DNA of 50,909 nucleotides, taken from assembly GCA_002371675.1 (NCBI GenBank), contig DFGE01000021.1, positions 1 to 50,909 on the forward strand. Reading direction: 5' to 3'. Position numbers and translations under genes: made by a program. Below the pieces are notes generated by a model that worked only from the letters and a program-made list of their open reading frames with translations, was not told the origin of the DNA and made no database searches. This document shows positions 25,374 to 36,394 of this stretch, one piece after another. The stretch's first letter is position 1. Each line of letters begins with the position of its first letter. The stretch comes from Clostridiales bacterium UBA3758. GTDB lineage: Bacteria; Bacillota; Clostridia; Oscillospirales; Oscillospiraceae.

Positions 25374-25697
25374 ATGGCATTCGGCACGGCATTCGGCCGA
25401 AAAAGCGGGGAAAACAGCCCTCTTTTCGGACAATTCATTCATTTGGGAAAAGGAACGGTCGTGAGCGCCGGGAGTATCCTCGGCATCTTCGACCTTGACA
25501 ATACCACGCAGTCCCGCATCACGAGAGACTATCTCGCCCGCGCCGAGAAGGCGGGGCGGGTCGTCAGCGCCGCGGAGGATCTCCCCAAATCCTTCGTCGT
25601 GTGCAGCGATGGGGACAGGACGACGGTCTATCTGAGCCAGATGGCCGCCGCCACGCTCCTGAAGAGAGCGGAAGAAACGGAGGCAAAGCATGGCTGA
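25374..25697 (+). CDS. remB: RemB-like DUF370 protein (YaaB)
   Basis: 107 aa. The core FIHLGKGTVVSAGSILGIFD matches the start of B. subtilis YaaB/RemB, a DNA-binding regulator first linked to biofilm matrix genes, and the C-terminal YLSQMAAATLLKRAEE matches its end. Here the core is preceded by about 20 extra residues (MAFGTAFGRKSGENSPLFGQ) from an ATG with AAGGAAG upstream; no ATG, GTG or TTG closer to the core fits better. The position between recF and gyrB is the standard one. The end overlaps gyrB by 8 nt. Confidence 0.82.
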   Translation: MAFGTAFGRKSGENSPLFGQFIHLGKGTVVSAGSILGIFDLDNTTQSRITRDYLARAEKAGRVVSAAEDLPKSFVVCSDGDRTTVYLSQMAAATLLKRAEETEAKHG

Positions 25698-27627
25698 ACT
25701 CAATTTTGATACCAAAGTTACACAGGAATATGACGCATCTCAAATCCAGGTCCTCGAAGGGCTGGAGGCCGTCCGGAAACGCCCCGGTATGTACATCGGC
25801 TCCACCTCCTCTTCGGGCCTTCATCATCTTGTCTACGAAATCGTTGACAACTCCATCGACGAGGCCCTTGCGGGCTTCTGCACCCACATCGAGGTGACGA
25901 TCGAGAAGGGCGACGTGATCCGCGTGGCCGACAACGGCCGCGGCATCCCCGTGGATATCCAGGAGCAGACCGGCAAATCCGCCCTCGAGGTGGTCTTTAC
26001 GGTGCTGCACGCAGGCGGCAAGTTCGGCGGCGGGGGCTACAAGGTCTCCGGCGGTCTTCACGGCGTCGGCGCCTCGGTGGTCAACGCCCTCTCCGAGTGG
26101 CTCGAGGTCCAGGTGCACAAGGACGGGCAGATCCATCAGATGCGCTTCTCCCGCGGCGACATCACCGAGGCCATCCACGTCGTCGGCAGGACGGACCGCA
26201 CCGGCACCACGGTGCGCTTCAAGCCCGATCCCGAGATGTTCGACGATACGGTATACGACTATGATATCCTGCGCACGCGCATGCGCGAGCAGGCCTTCCT
26301 GAACGCGGGGCTGCGCATCACGCTCAGCGATGAGCGCGAGGAGGAGCCCAAGGTCAAAACCATGTGCTATGAGGGCGGCATCCGCGAATTCGTGGCCTAC
26401 CTCAACAAGCACAAGAACCCCATCCACCCGGAGGTCATCTATCTCTCCGGCAGCAAGGACGACGCCGTGGCCGAAATCGCCCTGCAGTACAACGACGGCT
26501 ACAACGAGAACCTCGTCTCCTTCGCCAACGACATCCATACCCCCGAGGGCGGTATGCACGAGACCGGCTTCAAGACGGCGCTCACCCGCGTCATCAACGC
26601 CTACGGGCAGAAGAACAATATCATCAAGGGGGACGACAAGGTCTCCGGCGACGACGTGCGCGAGGGCATCTCGGCAGTCATCTCCGTGAAGCTCCCGGAG
26701 GCGCAGTTCGAGGGACAGACCAAGCAGAAGCTCGGCAACGCCTATATCCGCACCCTCGTCGACGGCATTGTGAATGACCAGCTCACCGCCTATCTCGAGG
26801 AGCATCCCCAGACGGCCAAGGCCATCCTCGAAAAGGCCATGATGGCCAACCGCGCCCGCGAGGCCGCGCGCAAGGCGCGCGAGTCCGTCCGCCGCAAGAC
26901 CGGCCTCGAGAGCGGCCAGATGCCCGACAAGCTGCAGGACTGCAACGAACGCGACCCATCGCTCTGCGAGATCTACATCGTCGAGGGCGATTCCGCCGCC
27001 GGCTCCGCCATCCAGGGGCGCGACAGCCGCTTCCAGGCGATCCTCGCGATGTGGGGCAAGATGCTCAACGTCGAGAAGGCCCGCGCCGACAAGATCTACG
27101 GCAACGACAAGCTCTATCCTCTCATCGTGGCGCTCGGCGCCGGCATCGGGGACGAATTCAACATCGAAAAGCTCCGCTATCACAAAATCATCATCATGGC
27201 CGATGCCGACGTTGACGGCAGCCATATCCGCACCCTTCTGCTGACCTTCTTCTTCCGCTACATGCGCCCGCTCATCGAGCACGGCTATGTCTACTCGGCC
27301 GTCCCGCCGCTCTACAAGCTCTCGCGCGGCAAGCAGCAGCGCGTCGCCTACTCCGACGAGGAGCGCGACCGTCTGAGCAAGGAGATGCGCGGCGACAACT
27401 CCAACGTAAAGATCGACATTTCCCGCTACAAAGGTCTCGGCGAGATGGACCCGCACGAGCTCTGGGAGACCACCATGGACCCCGAGCAGCGCACCCTGCG
27501 CCGCATCACGCTCAACGACGCCATCCAGGCCGACGAGGTATTCACCGTGCTCATGGGCGAGGAAGTGGAGCCGCGCCGCGAGTGGATCGAGGAAAACGCA
27601 CGCTACGTCGTGAACCTCGATATTTAA
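25690..27627 (+). CDS. gyrB: DNA gyrase subunit B
   Basis: 645 aa. The GHKL ATPase domain has NSIDEALAGF and GLHGVGASVVNALS; the transducer follows. The TOPRIM domain has IVEGDSAAGSA and MADADVDGSHIRTLLL, and the C-terminal part contains RYKGLGEMDPHELWETTMDP. With GyrA it introduces negative supercoils. GGAGG lies before the ATG, inside the end of remB. Confidence 0.98.
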   Translation: MAELNFDTKVTQEYDASQIQVLEGLEAVRKRPGMYIGSTSSSGLHHLVYEIVDNSIDEALAGFCTHIEVTIEKGDVIRVADNGRGIPVDIQEQTGKSALEVVFTVLHAGGKFGGGGYKVSGGLHGVGASVVNALSEWLEVQVHKDGQIHQMRFSRGDITEAIHVVGRTDRTGTTVRFKPDPEMFDDTVYDYDILRTRMREQAFLNAGLRITLSDEREEEPKVKTMCYEGGIREFVAYLNKHKNPIHPEVIYLSGSKDDAVAEIALQYNDGYNENLVSFANDIHTPEGGMHETGFKTALTRVINAYGQKNNIIKGDDKVSGDDVREGISAVISVKLPEAQFEGQTKQKLGNAYIRTLVDGIVNDQLTAYLEEHPQTAKAILEKAMMANRAREAARKARESVRRKTGLESGQMPDKLQDCNERDPSLCEIYIVEGDSAAGSAIQGRDSRFQAILAMWGKMLNVEKARADKIYGNDKLYPLIVALGAGIGDEFNIEKLRYHKIIIMADADVDGSHIRTLLLTFFFRYMRPLIEHGYVYSAVPPLYKLSRGKQQRVAYSDEERDRLSKEMRGDNSNVKIDISRYKGLGEMDPHELWETTMDPEQRTLRRITLNDAIQADEVFTVLMGEEVEPRREWIEENARYVVNLDI

Positions 27628-27651
27628 GCGCGGAAAAGGAAAGGATCGAAA

Positions 27652-30174
<2,523 letters not shown>

Positions 30175-30218
30175 TCCCCTTGTGACACAGGGCGGCAGCC
30201 CGGAAAGCGAGGAAAAAG

Positions 30219-30635
30219 ATGGCAGGAAAAAAGAAGCCCGAGCAGAAGAAAAGCGCCCTTCTGTGGGTCGGCGCGTTCCTCCTGATCTCCCTGATGGGCG
30301 CGGCCTCTGAGAATCTGGACAGCGGCGTCTTTCCGGTGATCCTCGGCGTGCTGTCGGTAGCGCTGATCGCGGCTGCGGTGATCGGCGCGCTGCGCAGAGC
30401 CGCCGGCGCCGCCTCCGAAGCGTCCTGGAAGCCCCAGCGCGCCTTACAGAGCGTGCCGCTGAGGCTCTTCGGCAAGAAGGAGGAGGACTGCGACTACGGC
30501 GAGGTCAACCATCGCTATTCGCACGACACCCAGCGCCGCCTCGAGCAGCTCAACGGCTTTCTCCGGAGCGGTCTGATCGACCGGGAGGAATACCGGGTGC
30601 TCTATCGGAAATACACGCAGGAGAGCGGAGAATAA
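30219..30635 (+). CDS. Small membrane protein with SHOCT-like C-terminal motif
   Basis: 138 aa, not recognised as a named family. Two hydrophobic segments at about 13-28 and 37-57 are followed by a cytoplasmic part. The C-terminus RRLEQLNGFLRSGLIDREEY is a SHOCT-like motif (short helix, then a GLID-x-x-EY turn), a domain often found at the ends of small membrane proteins and thought to mediate oligomerisation. GAGG lies upstream of the ATG. The next gene ends in the same motif. It lies 44 nt after gyrA and may be read from the same transcript. Confidence 0.72.
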   Translation: MAGKKKPEQKKSALLWVGAFLLISLMGAASENLDSGVFPVILGVLSVALIAAAVIGALRRAAGAASEASWKPQRALQSVPLRLFGKKEEDCDYGEVNHRYSHDTQRRLEQLNGFLRSGLIDREEYRVLYRKYTQESGE

Positions 30636-30698
30636 GCCCTGCACGGCACAGAAGCATGGCCCGCAGGACAGGGAGCAAGGCAGAAGGAGGAGCATGCT

Positions 30699-31025
30699 AT
30701 GGAAGCCAGCGTCATGGTGGCGATCGTGATCGCCATCGTCATCAACGTCCTCAACGCCCGCAAGAAGCAGAAAGCGCAGCAGGATAAAAAGCGGCCGGTC
30801 GAGCGTACTGCCGCCCGCACGCCAACCGTCCCGCTGCACCGCCCCGCGCCGTCCATGGAGCATCGGCCGAGCGCGCCCGTGCGCTCCTACAACCAGGCCG
30901 GGCTCGACCATTTTGCGCGCGACAAGGCGCGCCGCATCGCCCAGCTGGACGAATGGCTCAAAAACGGCCTCATCGACAAGGCGGAGTACAACGTGCTGAA
31001 GGACCGCTTCCAGCGCGGCGTGTAA
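30699..31025 (+). CDS. Small single-pass protein with SHOCT-like C-terminal motif
   Basis: 108 aa. One N-terminal hydrophobic helix (residues 3-18), a basic, Pro/Arg-rich linker, then RRIAQLDEWLKNGLIDKAEY, clearly similar to the end of the preceding protein. AAGGAGGAG precedes the ATG. The shared motif suggests that the two proteins interact or arose by duplication; no function can be assigned. Confidence 0.7.
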   Translation: MEASVMVAIVIAIVINVLNARKKQKAQQDKKRPVERTAARTPTVPLHRPAPSMEHRPSAPVRSYNQAGLDHFARDKARRIAQLDEWLKNGLIDKAEYNVLKDRFQRGV

Positions 31026-31060
31026 ACCGTCCCGGTACTCCCACACAGGAGAGACAAGCT

Positions 31061-31498
31061 ATGAAAACGGTAGAACTGTATACAGACGGCGCCTGCAGCG
31101 GCAACCCCGGCCCCGGCGGCTGGGGTGCCATTTTGCGCTACAACGGCGTCGAAAAAGAGCTCTCCGGCGGGGAGGAGATGACCACCAACAACCGCATGGA
31201 GCTCACCGCCGTGATCCAGGGCCTGCTGGCCCTCAGGGAGAGCTGCGTGGTCGAGCTCTATTCCGACTCCAAGTACGTCATCGACGCGCTGGAGAAGGGC
31301 TGGGCCTGGGGCTGGCGCAGAAAAGGCTGGATCAAGGCGGACAAGAAGCCCGCCCTGAACCCGGATCTCTGGGAGATGCTGCTCGGCCTCACAAGCCAGC
31401 ACGAGATGCATTACCACTGGGTCAAGGGACACGCCGAGAACGAATTCAACAACCGCTGCGACCGTCTGGCGGTCGCGGAGAGAGAGAAATTCGCATGA
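31061..31498 (+). CDS. rnhA: Ribonuclease HI
   Basis: 145 aa. The catalytic acidic residues are in YTDGACSGNPGPGGWGA (first Asp), NNRMELTAV (Glu) and LYSDSKYVIDA (second Asp), and the fourth Asp is in NNRCDRLA. HWVKGHAENE holds the conserved His loop. It removes RNA from RNA-DNA hybrids. The basic-protrusion segment WAWGWRRKGWIKADKKP is typical of the E. coli-like type. The ATG at 31061 follows AGGAGAG. The stop overlaps the next start (ATGA). Confidence 0.95.
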   Translation: MKTVELYTDGACSGNPGPGGWGAILRYNGVEKELSGGEEMTTNNRMELTAVIQGLLALRESCVVELYSDSKYVIDALEKGWAWGWRRKGWIKADKKPALNPDLWEMLLGLTSQHEMHYHWVKGHAENEFNNRCDRLAVAEREKFA

Positions 31499-33228
31499 AC
31501 TACAACCAGAAACCGCTGAAGATCTTCATCCACTATATCGCAAAGCACAAAAAGCTATTCTGGATCGACATGGCCTGCGCGCTGATGGTCTCGCTGATCG
31601 ACCTGATCTTCCCCTATGCCTCGCGCATGAGCATGAACCGCCTGCTCCCGCAGGGACTCTACAAGACCTTCTTCGCCGTCATGCTCATCCTTATCCTGGC
31701 CTATCTCGGCAAGGCGCTGCTCTACTATGTCATCACGGTGCTCGGCCACAAGATGGGCGTTCTCACCGAGGCCGACATGCGCCGCGACATCTTTTCGCAC
31801 ATGCAGGATCTCTCCTGCGGCTTCTTCGACAAAAACCGCACCGGCGTCCTGCTCAGCCGTATCACGAGCGATCTCTTTGAGGTCACGGAGCTGGCCCACC
31901 ACGGGCCGGAGAACATCATCATCTGCTCGCTCACCATCGTGGGCGCGCTTGTTGTGATGTTCGTGATGCACTGGCAGCTCGCGCTGGTGCTGGCCATTGT
32001 CCTGCCGCTCACGCTGGGCTTCACGCTGTCGCAGCGCGTGCGCATGAAGAAGGCCAATATCGAGGTCAAGCGAAAGACTGCCGAGATCACCGCCGCCATT
32101 GAGTCGAGCATCTCCGGCGTGCGCACCGCCAAGGCCTTCGCCAACGAGCACATGGAGATCGAGAAGTTTGACCGCGCCAACACCGTCTTCAAGGGCGCAA
32201 AGGTCGAATACTACCGCAGTATGGGGCTCTACATGAGCGGCATGGAGTTCACAACCGGCGTCCTGCAGGTGCTGGTCATTGCCGTCGGCGGCCTGCTCAT
32301 CATGAGAGGAAAGATGGACTATGTCGACCTCGTGACCTTTACGCTCTACGTCTCCACTTTTGTGACTCCGCTCCGCAAGCTCGTGATGTTCGCCGAGCAG
32401 TACATGCAGGGCAGCGCCGGCTTCTCGCGTTTTCTGGAGATCATGCGCACCGAATCCCAGGTGAAGGACGCGCCCGACGCGAAGGAGCTCGGCCCCATCG
32501 AGGGCCGGATCGACCTCGAGCATGTGAGCTTCCACTATGACAACGGCGTGCCCGTGCTCACGGACATCGACCTGCACATCGCCCCCGGCCAGTGCGTGGC
32601 CGTCGTCGGTCCCTCAGGCGGCGGCAAGACCACCATGTGCCAGCTGATCCCCCGCTTTTATGACGTCTGCGGCGGCGCCGTCCGCGTTGACGGGCAGGAC
32701 GTCCGCTCCGTCACGCAGCGCTCTCTGCGCCGTAATATCGGCATTCTGCAGCAGGATGTGTTCATGTTTGCCGGTACCGTGCGCGAGAACATCCGCTACG
32801 GCCGTCCCGACGCTACCGACGAGGAGATCGAGGAGGCGGCAAAGCGCGCCGAGATCCACGAGGAGATCATGGCCATGCCAGACGGCTACGACAGCTACAT
32901 CGGCGAGCGCGGCGTGATGCTCTCCGGCGGTCAGAAGCAGCGCATCTCCATCGCCCGCGTCTTCCTCAAGAACCCCAAGGTGCTCATTCTCGACGAGGCG
33001 ACCTCCGCGCTCGACACGGTCACCGAGCAGCGCATTCAGAAATCGCTCGACGAGCTGAGCCAGGGCCGCACCAGCATCATCATCGCCCACCGTCTCTCCA
33101 CCGTCCGCCACGCGGATCTGATCGCCGTCGTAGAGGGCGAACGGATCGTCGAGCGCGGTTCGCACGAGGAGCTCATGGCGCTCAACGGCGTCTACGCCGC
33201 ACTCTGCCGCGCGCAGGAGCTGGGCTGA
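31495..33228 (+). CDS. ABC transporter, fused permease and ATPase (MsbA/BmrA-like exporter)
   Basis: 577 aa. Six membrane helices in residues 15-300 are followed by an ATPase domain with Walker A VVGPSGGGKTTMCQ, signature VMLSGGQKQRISIAR, Walker B VLILDEATSALD and H-loop IIAHRLST. The half-transporter layout implies a homodimer, since there is no second ABC gene beside it. The family includes lipid and multidrug exporters; the substrate is unknown. Translation is coupled to rnhA. Confidence 0.9.
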   Translation: MNYNQKPLKIFIHYIAKHKKLFWIDMACALMVSLIDLIFPYASRMSMNRLLPQGLYKTFFAVMLILILAYLGKALLYYVITVLGHKMGVLTEADMRRDIFSHMQDLSCGFFDKNRTGVLLSRITSDLFEVTELAHHGPENIIICSLTIVGALVVMFVMHWQLALVLAIVLPLTLGFTLSQRVRMKKANIEVKRKTAEITAAIESSISGVRTAKAFANEHMEIEKFDRANTVFKGAKVEYYRSMGLYMSGMEFTTGVLQVLVIAVGGLLIMRGKMDYVDLVTFTLYVSTFVTPLRKLVMFAEQYMQGSAGFSRFLEIMRTESQVKDAPDAKELGPIEGRIDLEHVSFHYDNGVPVLTDIDLHIAPGQCVAVVGPSGGGKTTMCQLIPRFYDVCGGAVRVDGQDVRSVTQRSLRRNIGILQQDVFMFAGTVRENIRYGRPDATDEEIEEAAKRAEIHEEIMAMPDGYDSYIGERGVMLSGGQKQRISIARVFLKNPKVLILDEATSALDTVTEQRIQKSLDELSQGRTSIIIAHRLSTVRHADLIAVVEGERIVERGSHEELMALNGVYAALCRAQELG

Positions 33229-33279
33229 GACGCGCACAGGGGCGCCCACAGCGCATTTTTCACGACAGGAGGCATCGTT

Positions 33280-33861
33280 ATGCTCACCATCCGCAAGGGA
33301 GGGCACACAGACCTCTCCCACATCTACAGCGCCTTCGACATGGATTTCGACAAGCGCGAGCTGCTGCCCAAGCTGGCCATCCACAAGGGCCTGCTGCACG
33401 GCGATCTCGACCTGCTGCTCTTTGAGGACGACGCAAGCAAAATGACCCTCGGCTATGCTCTGGTCTTCCCCCGCGGCGTCTATGGCTACGCGCTGCTCAA
33501 ATACTTCGGCATCCTGCCCTGGTACCGGGAAAAGGGCGTCGGCGTGCAGGCCATGCGCCTGCTCCACAAGTATTACGCCGATAAGCAGGGCATCCTCGCC
33601 GAGCTTACGGTCTTCGACGAGGAGGGCAAGGATGACTATATGCGCAAGCTGCGCAAATTCTTCGCCCGCTTCGGCTATGTGGAGGTACCCTGCGATTACC
33701 GCCTCGGCGGAGCCGAGGTCGAGCTCATGGTCAAGCCGATCAAGGGCACGGCGGATATCGCGCCGGTCGTCCACCGTGTGATCCGCGATTTCTACTCCCG
33801 CGTCCTCCTGCCGACCACCGCGCAGAGGATGATCGACATTCGCAGAAAGGCCGAAGAATGA
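33280..33861 (+). CDS. GNAT-like N-acetyltransferase
   Basis: 193 aa. The fold pattern fits a GNAT domain: a beta strand with GYALVFPRGVYG, then LPWYREKGVGVQAMRLLHKY in place of the acetyl-CoA-binding (R/Q-x-x-G-x-G) loop, and a late FARFGYVEV strand. Similarity is distant, so the catalytic role is less sure than for the GNATs further right. AGGAGG lies before the ATG. The stop overlaps the next gene. Confidence 0.65.
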   Translation: MLTIRKGGHTDLSHIYSAFDMDFDKRELLPKLAIHKGLLHGDLDLLLFEDDASKMTLGYALVFPRGVYGYALLKYFGILPWYREKGVGVQAMRLLHKYYADKQGILAELTVFDEEGKDDYMRKLRKFFARFGYVEVPCDYRLGGAEVELMVKPIKGTADIAPVVHRVIRDFYSRVLLPTTAQRMIDIRRKAEE

Positions 33862-34511
33862 AGGACTTCGATGCCGTCCTCTTCGATATGGACGGTGTGA
33901 TCTTCGATTCGGAGCGCGTCCAGCGCGCGATCTGGTGCGAGCTCGCGGCGGAGCAGGGGCTGGGTGATATGGAACGGGTCTATGCCCGCTGCATCGGCGT
34001 CACCGTCCCGGCGACCGGCGAGATCCTGCGCGAAGCCTATGGGGAGGCCTTCCCCTGGGAGCGCTTCCGGGAGGAGACCACCCGGCGCTACCGCGCGCGA
34101 TACGGCGGCGGCCGTCTGCCGCTCAAGCCCGGCGCGTCCGTCCTGCCCGCGCAGCTGCGCGCGGCGGGCAGGCAGCTCGCGCTCGCGTCCTCCACGCCGC
34201 GCTCGCTCGTGGAGACCTGGCTGGAAGGAGCCGGGCTGGCCGACGTCTTCGATGCCGTCGTGACCGGCGACGAGGTCGCGCACAGCAAGCCGGACCCGGA
34301 GATCTTCCTGCTGGCGGCGGCGCGCCTCGGCGCAGAGCCTGCCCGCTGCTATGTGATCGAGGACAGCTACAACGGCGTCCGCGCGGGGCATGCTGCCGGG
34401 ATGCACACGCTCATGGTGCCGGATCTGCTCGTGCCGGACGGGGAGATGCGCCGATTGGCCGAGGCGATCCTCCCCGACCTCCCCGCTGTCTGGCGGTATC
34501 TCTCTGCATGA
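33858..34511 (+). CDS. HAD phosphatase (beta-phosphoglucomutase-like)
   Basis: 217 aa. Motif I is VLFDMDGVIFDSE, motif II is LALASSTPRS, motif III (Lys) is in EVAHSKPDPEIFL, and motif IV is CYVIEDSYNGVRAG. Subfamily I with a small helical cap, matching beta-phosphoglucomutase and sugar-phosphatase relatives. It overlaps the GNAT-like gene by 4 nt and ends the plus-strand run. Confidence 0.88.
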   Translation: MKDFDAVLFDMDGVIFDSERVQRAIWCELAAEQGLGDMERVYARCIGVTVPATGEILREAYGEAFPWERFREETTRRYRARYGGGRLPLKPGASVLPAQLRAAGRQLALASSTPRSLVETWLEGAGLADVFDAVVTGDEVAHSKPDPEIFLLAAARLGAEPARCYVIEDSYNGVRAGHAAGMHTLMVPDLLVPDGEMRRLAEAILPDLPAVWRYLSA

Positions 34512-34529
34512 AAAAAACGCCGCCCGGTT

Positions 34530-34583
34530 AGCCAGGTGTTCATAAGACAGTTTTAATCAAAAAACTGATTTGAGCATCTGGCT
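34530..34583. repeat. 54-bp imperfect inverted repeat
   Basis: The left arm AGCCAGGTGTTCATAAG and the right arm read in reverse, AGCCAGATGCTCAAAT, are near-identical and continue into CAGTTTT on both sides of an A/T loop. The element lies just after the last plus-strand gene and before the minus-strand accessory block. It could be a small mobile-element remnant or an RNA hairpin. No second copy is seen in the window. Confidence 0.55.
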
Positions 34584-34600
34584 GGCAGGGTTGGCAACAA

Positions 34601-34647
34601 AAAGGAAGATGATCTGCATTTTCATATGCAGGTCATCTTCCTTTTTT
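34601..34647. terminator. Strong bidirectional terminator at the strand switch
   Basis: AAAGGAAGATGATCTGCAT, a short loop and ATGCAGGTCATCTTCCTTTTTT form a long stem with one mismatch and T tracts in both directions. It separates the plus-strand core from the minus-strand accessory genes. Confidence 0.88.
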
Positions 34648-34676
34648 ACGGTATAGCGCTGTAATTCTTAATATGA

Positions 34677-35570
34677 TTACTTTTTTCTCTTCACCGGCAC
34701 CCAGATCGCACTGTGATAATCCGGGTCAGTCATTTCGCCGTTTACACAGTCATACCACTCAACCGTTGCATTTCCGCTCAGCTCATAATCCGGATTGCCG
34801 GGCAGCCATTCAGAGAAGATTCGGGTGTTCACGCTCTGCAGTGTCTGAGGATTAGGTCCGATGCAATCGAATACTGCCCATTCATTCCTTGGAAACTCGT
34901 AGACCACCATTCCCTCCGGTACGGCTCCGCCTGTGTACTTGCCCGCGATCAGATAGCGGAATTTGCCTCCGCCGATATCGTCGATGCAGACGCCATATTC
35001 CCCGATGCAGTTGTCCACCAGGGCCTGCTCATAGGGATTCGCCGGTGCATTTCCCGCATAAACACGGTTGGCATACTTCTCACAGGTTTCATTCCAGAAC
35101 TTCGGTATTTCTGCATATGCAGTTTCATTATCAAAAATCTTCTGGAAGCCGATGACCTTGAACGGAAACATGGGCGCAATTTTAACATCCATTTGACTGC
35201 CTCCTTGTACCGACAATTTGATCGTCAAGGGAAGAAAGACCTTTCCGGCGGCTCCGTCACGGACCTGTGAAGGCGTCGCACCGTGAAAACGGGAGAATGC
35301 TTTTGTGAAGCTCTCCGGAGTATCATAGCAGTACCGAAGGGCAATCTCGATCACCTTGTCTTCTGTCTCCTTCAGGTCCCGTGCCGCTTGATACAGTCTG
35401 CGGTTTCGCATGTATTCTCCGATTCCGCAGCCGGTCATCAGCGAAAAGCCCCTCTGGAGGAAAAACGGGGAAAGATGCACCCGGGCAGCCACATCCTGCG
35501 CACTGATGTCGTCGGTCAGATGCTCTTCCATATAATTGATCGCTGTTCGAATACTGGTAAGCCACTCCAT
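34677..35570 (-). CDS. AraC-family regulator with GyrI-like effector domain
   Basis: 297 aa. Residues 8-105 hold two helix-turn-helix motifs of the AraC/XylS type (SAQDVAARVHLSPFFLQRGF and VIEIALRYCYDTPESFTKAF). The C-terminal half (about 125-297) is a GyrI/BmrR-like small-molecule-binding domain ending in WVPVKRKK, as in Rob-like regulators that sense drugs. AAGGAGG lies upstream of the ATG at 35570. It is the first of three GyrI-type genes in tandem on this strand. Confidence 0.88.
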   Translation of the reverse strand: MEWLTSIRTAINYMEEHLTDDISAQDVAARVHLSPFFLQRGFSLMTGCGIGEYMRNRRLYQAARDLKETEDKVIEIALRYCYDTPESFTKAFSRFHGATPSQVRDGAAGKVFLPLTIKLSVQGGSQMDVKIAPMFPFKVIGFQKIFDNETAYAEIPKFWNETCEKYANRVYAGNAPANPYEQALVDNCIGEYGVCIDDIGGGKFRYLIAGKYTGGAVPEGMVVYEFPRNEWAVFDCIGPNPQTLQSVNTRIFSEWLPGNPDYELSGNATVEWYDCVNGEMTDPDYHSAIWVPVKRKK

Positions 35571-35657
35571 TGCTGCCGCCTCCTTTCCTTGTCGGCTTCA
35601 TTGTATCTCTGAGAGCGAAATTTGTCCTGTCAATTCCTGTTCAGATCTGTCCTGCCG

Positions 35658-36290
35658 TTATCCCTTTCGGATCGGGTGCCGAATCACAGTTTTCAGCTTT
35701 TCCGGTGCCACTTTTCTTGCGTCGCTCAGATAGATCTCATGGTGCATTCTCTGACTGGTTATGTCCAGAACATATCCCTGGGTCTCCATGTACTCATGCA
35801 TCCGGGCAACCGTAGCGGGTTCATCGTCATAGGCACCTATATGCATGCATTGAACGCACAGTCACTCATCATAGGTCAGGAACTCTGCCCTCGAGAAATC
35901 CGTCTTCTTTTTTCTTGTCGCTTCCTCGACGGCCCACGCAAAATCATCTGCGGTCACGAAATCGGGCAGACGGATCACGGAGATCCACTGAAAAGCATCT
36001 TTGCGCGCATAGTCAATGCCCTGAATCCCGTCCTGCCACCAAAAACCTTCCAGCGGAGGAACGACGTAATCGAAATAGCCGTCGATGCGATTATCCCCCA
36101 TTTTGCTCATCTTGATGGTAAAGGCGATGCCGTACAACAGAGCGATGGACTGCTTGTACTCGCCGTCCTCCTGATTGGGGTCGCCCTGTCCCCGGACTGC
36201 AATATAATTCATGGACGGCACGGTCACGATGCCGGGTTTATTCTTCGGCATGTAGAATTCTTTATACTCTTTTTTGAAATCAAAAGCCAT
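35658..36290 (-). pseudogene. Stand-alone GyrI-like protein interrupted by an in-frame TGA
   Basis: The frame from ATG 36290 (GGAGG upstream) reads 142 residues of a GyrI-like protein starting MAFDFKKEYKEFYMP and containing PPLEGFWWQDGI. It stops at TGA (35864-35862) after FLTYDE. The same frame then continues without further stops as LCVQCMHIGAYDDEPATVAR to a natural end at 35658, including the family's C-terminal HHEIYLSDARKVAPEK. Together they give the usual size of about 210 aa. Relatives have Gly at the stop position, so a single G-to-T change (GGA to TGA) explains it. The gene may be newly inactivated, read through, or carry a sequencing error. Confidence 0.8.
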
Positions 36291-36394
36291 TCCTCTGTCC
36301 TCCGAGTTTGCTTATTCTTATCTGACGACCACGCCAGGATGGGCGATGGCCCCGGCCTTTATCAGACCGGGGCAAATAATCACCTTGTAATACC

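Noticed and set aside
34512..34676. tRNA gene in the gap before the AraC gene
   Set aside because: The inverted repeat does not fold into a cloverleaf and lacks the T-loop GTTCRA motif.
35862..35864. TGA read as selenocysteine in the GyrI-like gene
   Set aside because: The family has Gly here, not Cys or Sec, no SECIS-like hairpin is evident after it, and the protein is not a redox enzyme.
36349..36373. GC-rich hairpin GCCCCGG/CCGGGGC after the MerR gene
   Set aside because: Neither strand has a T run after the stem, so I could not support a terminator.
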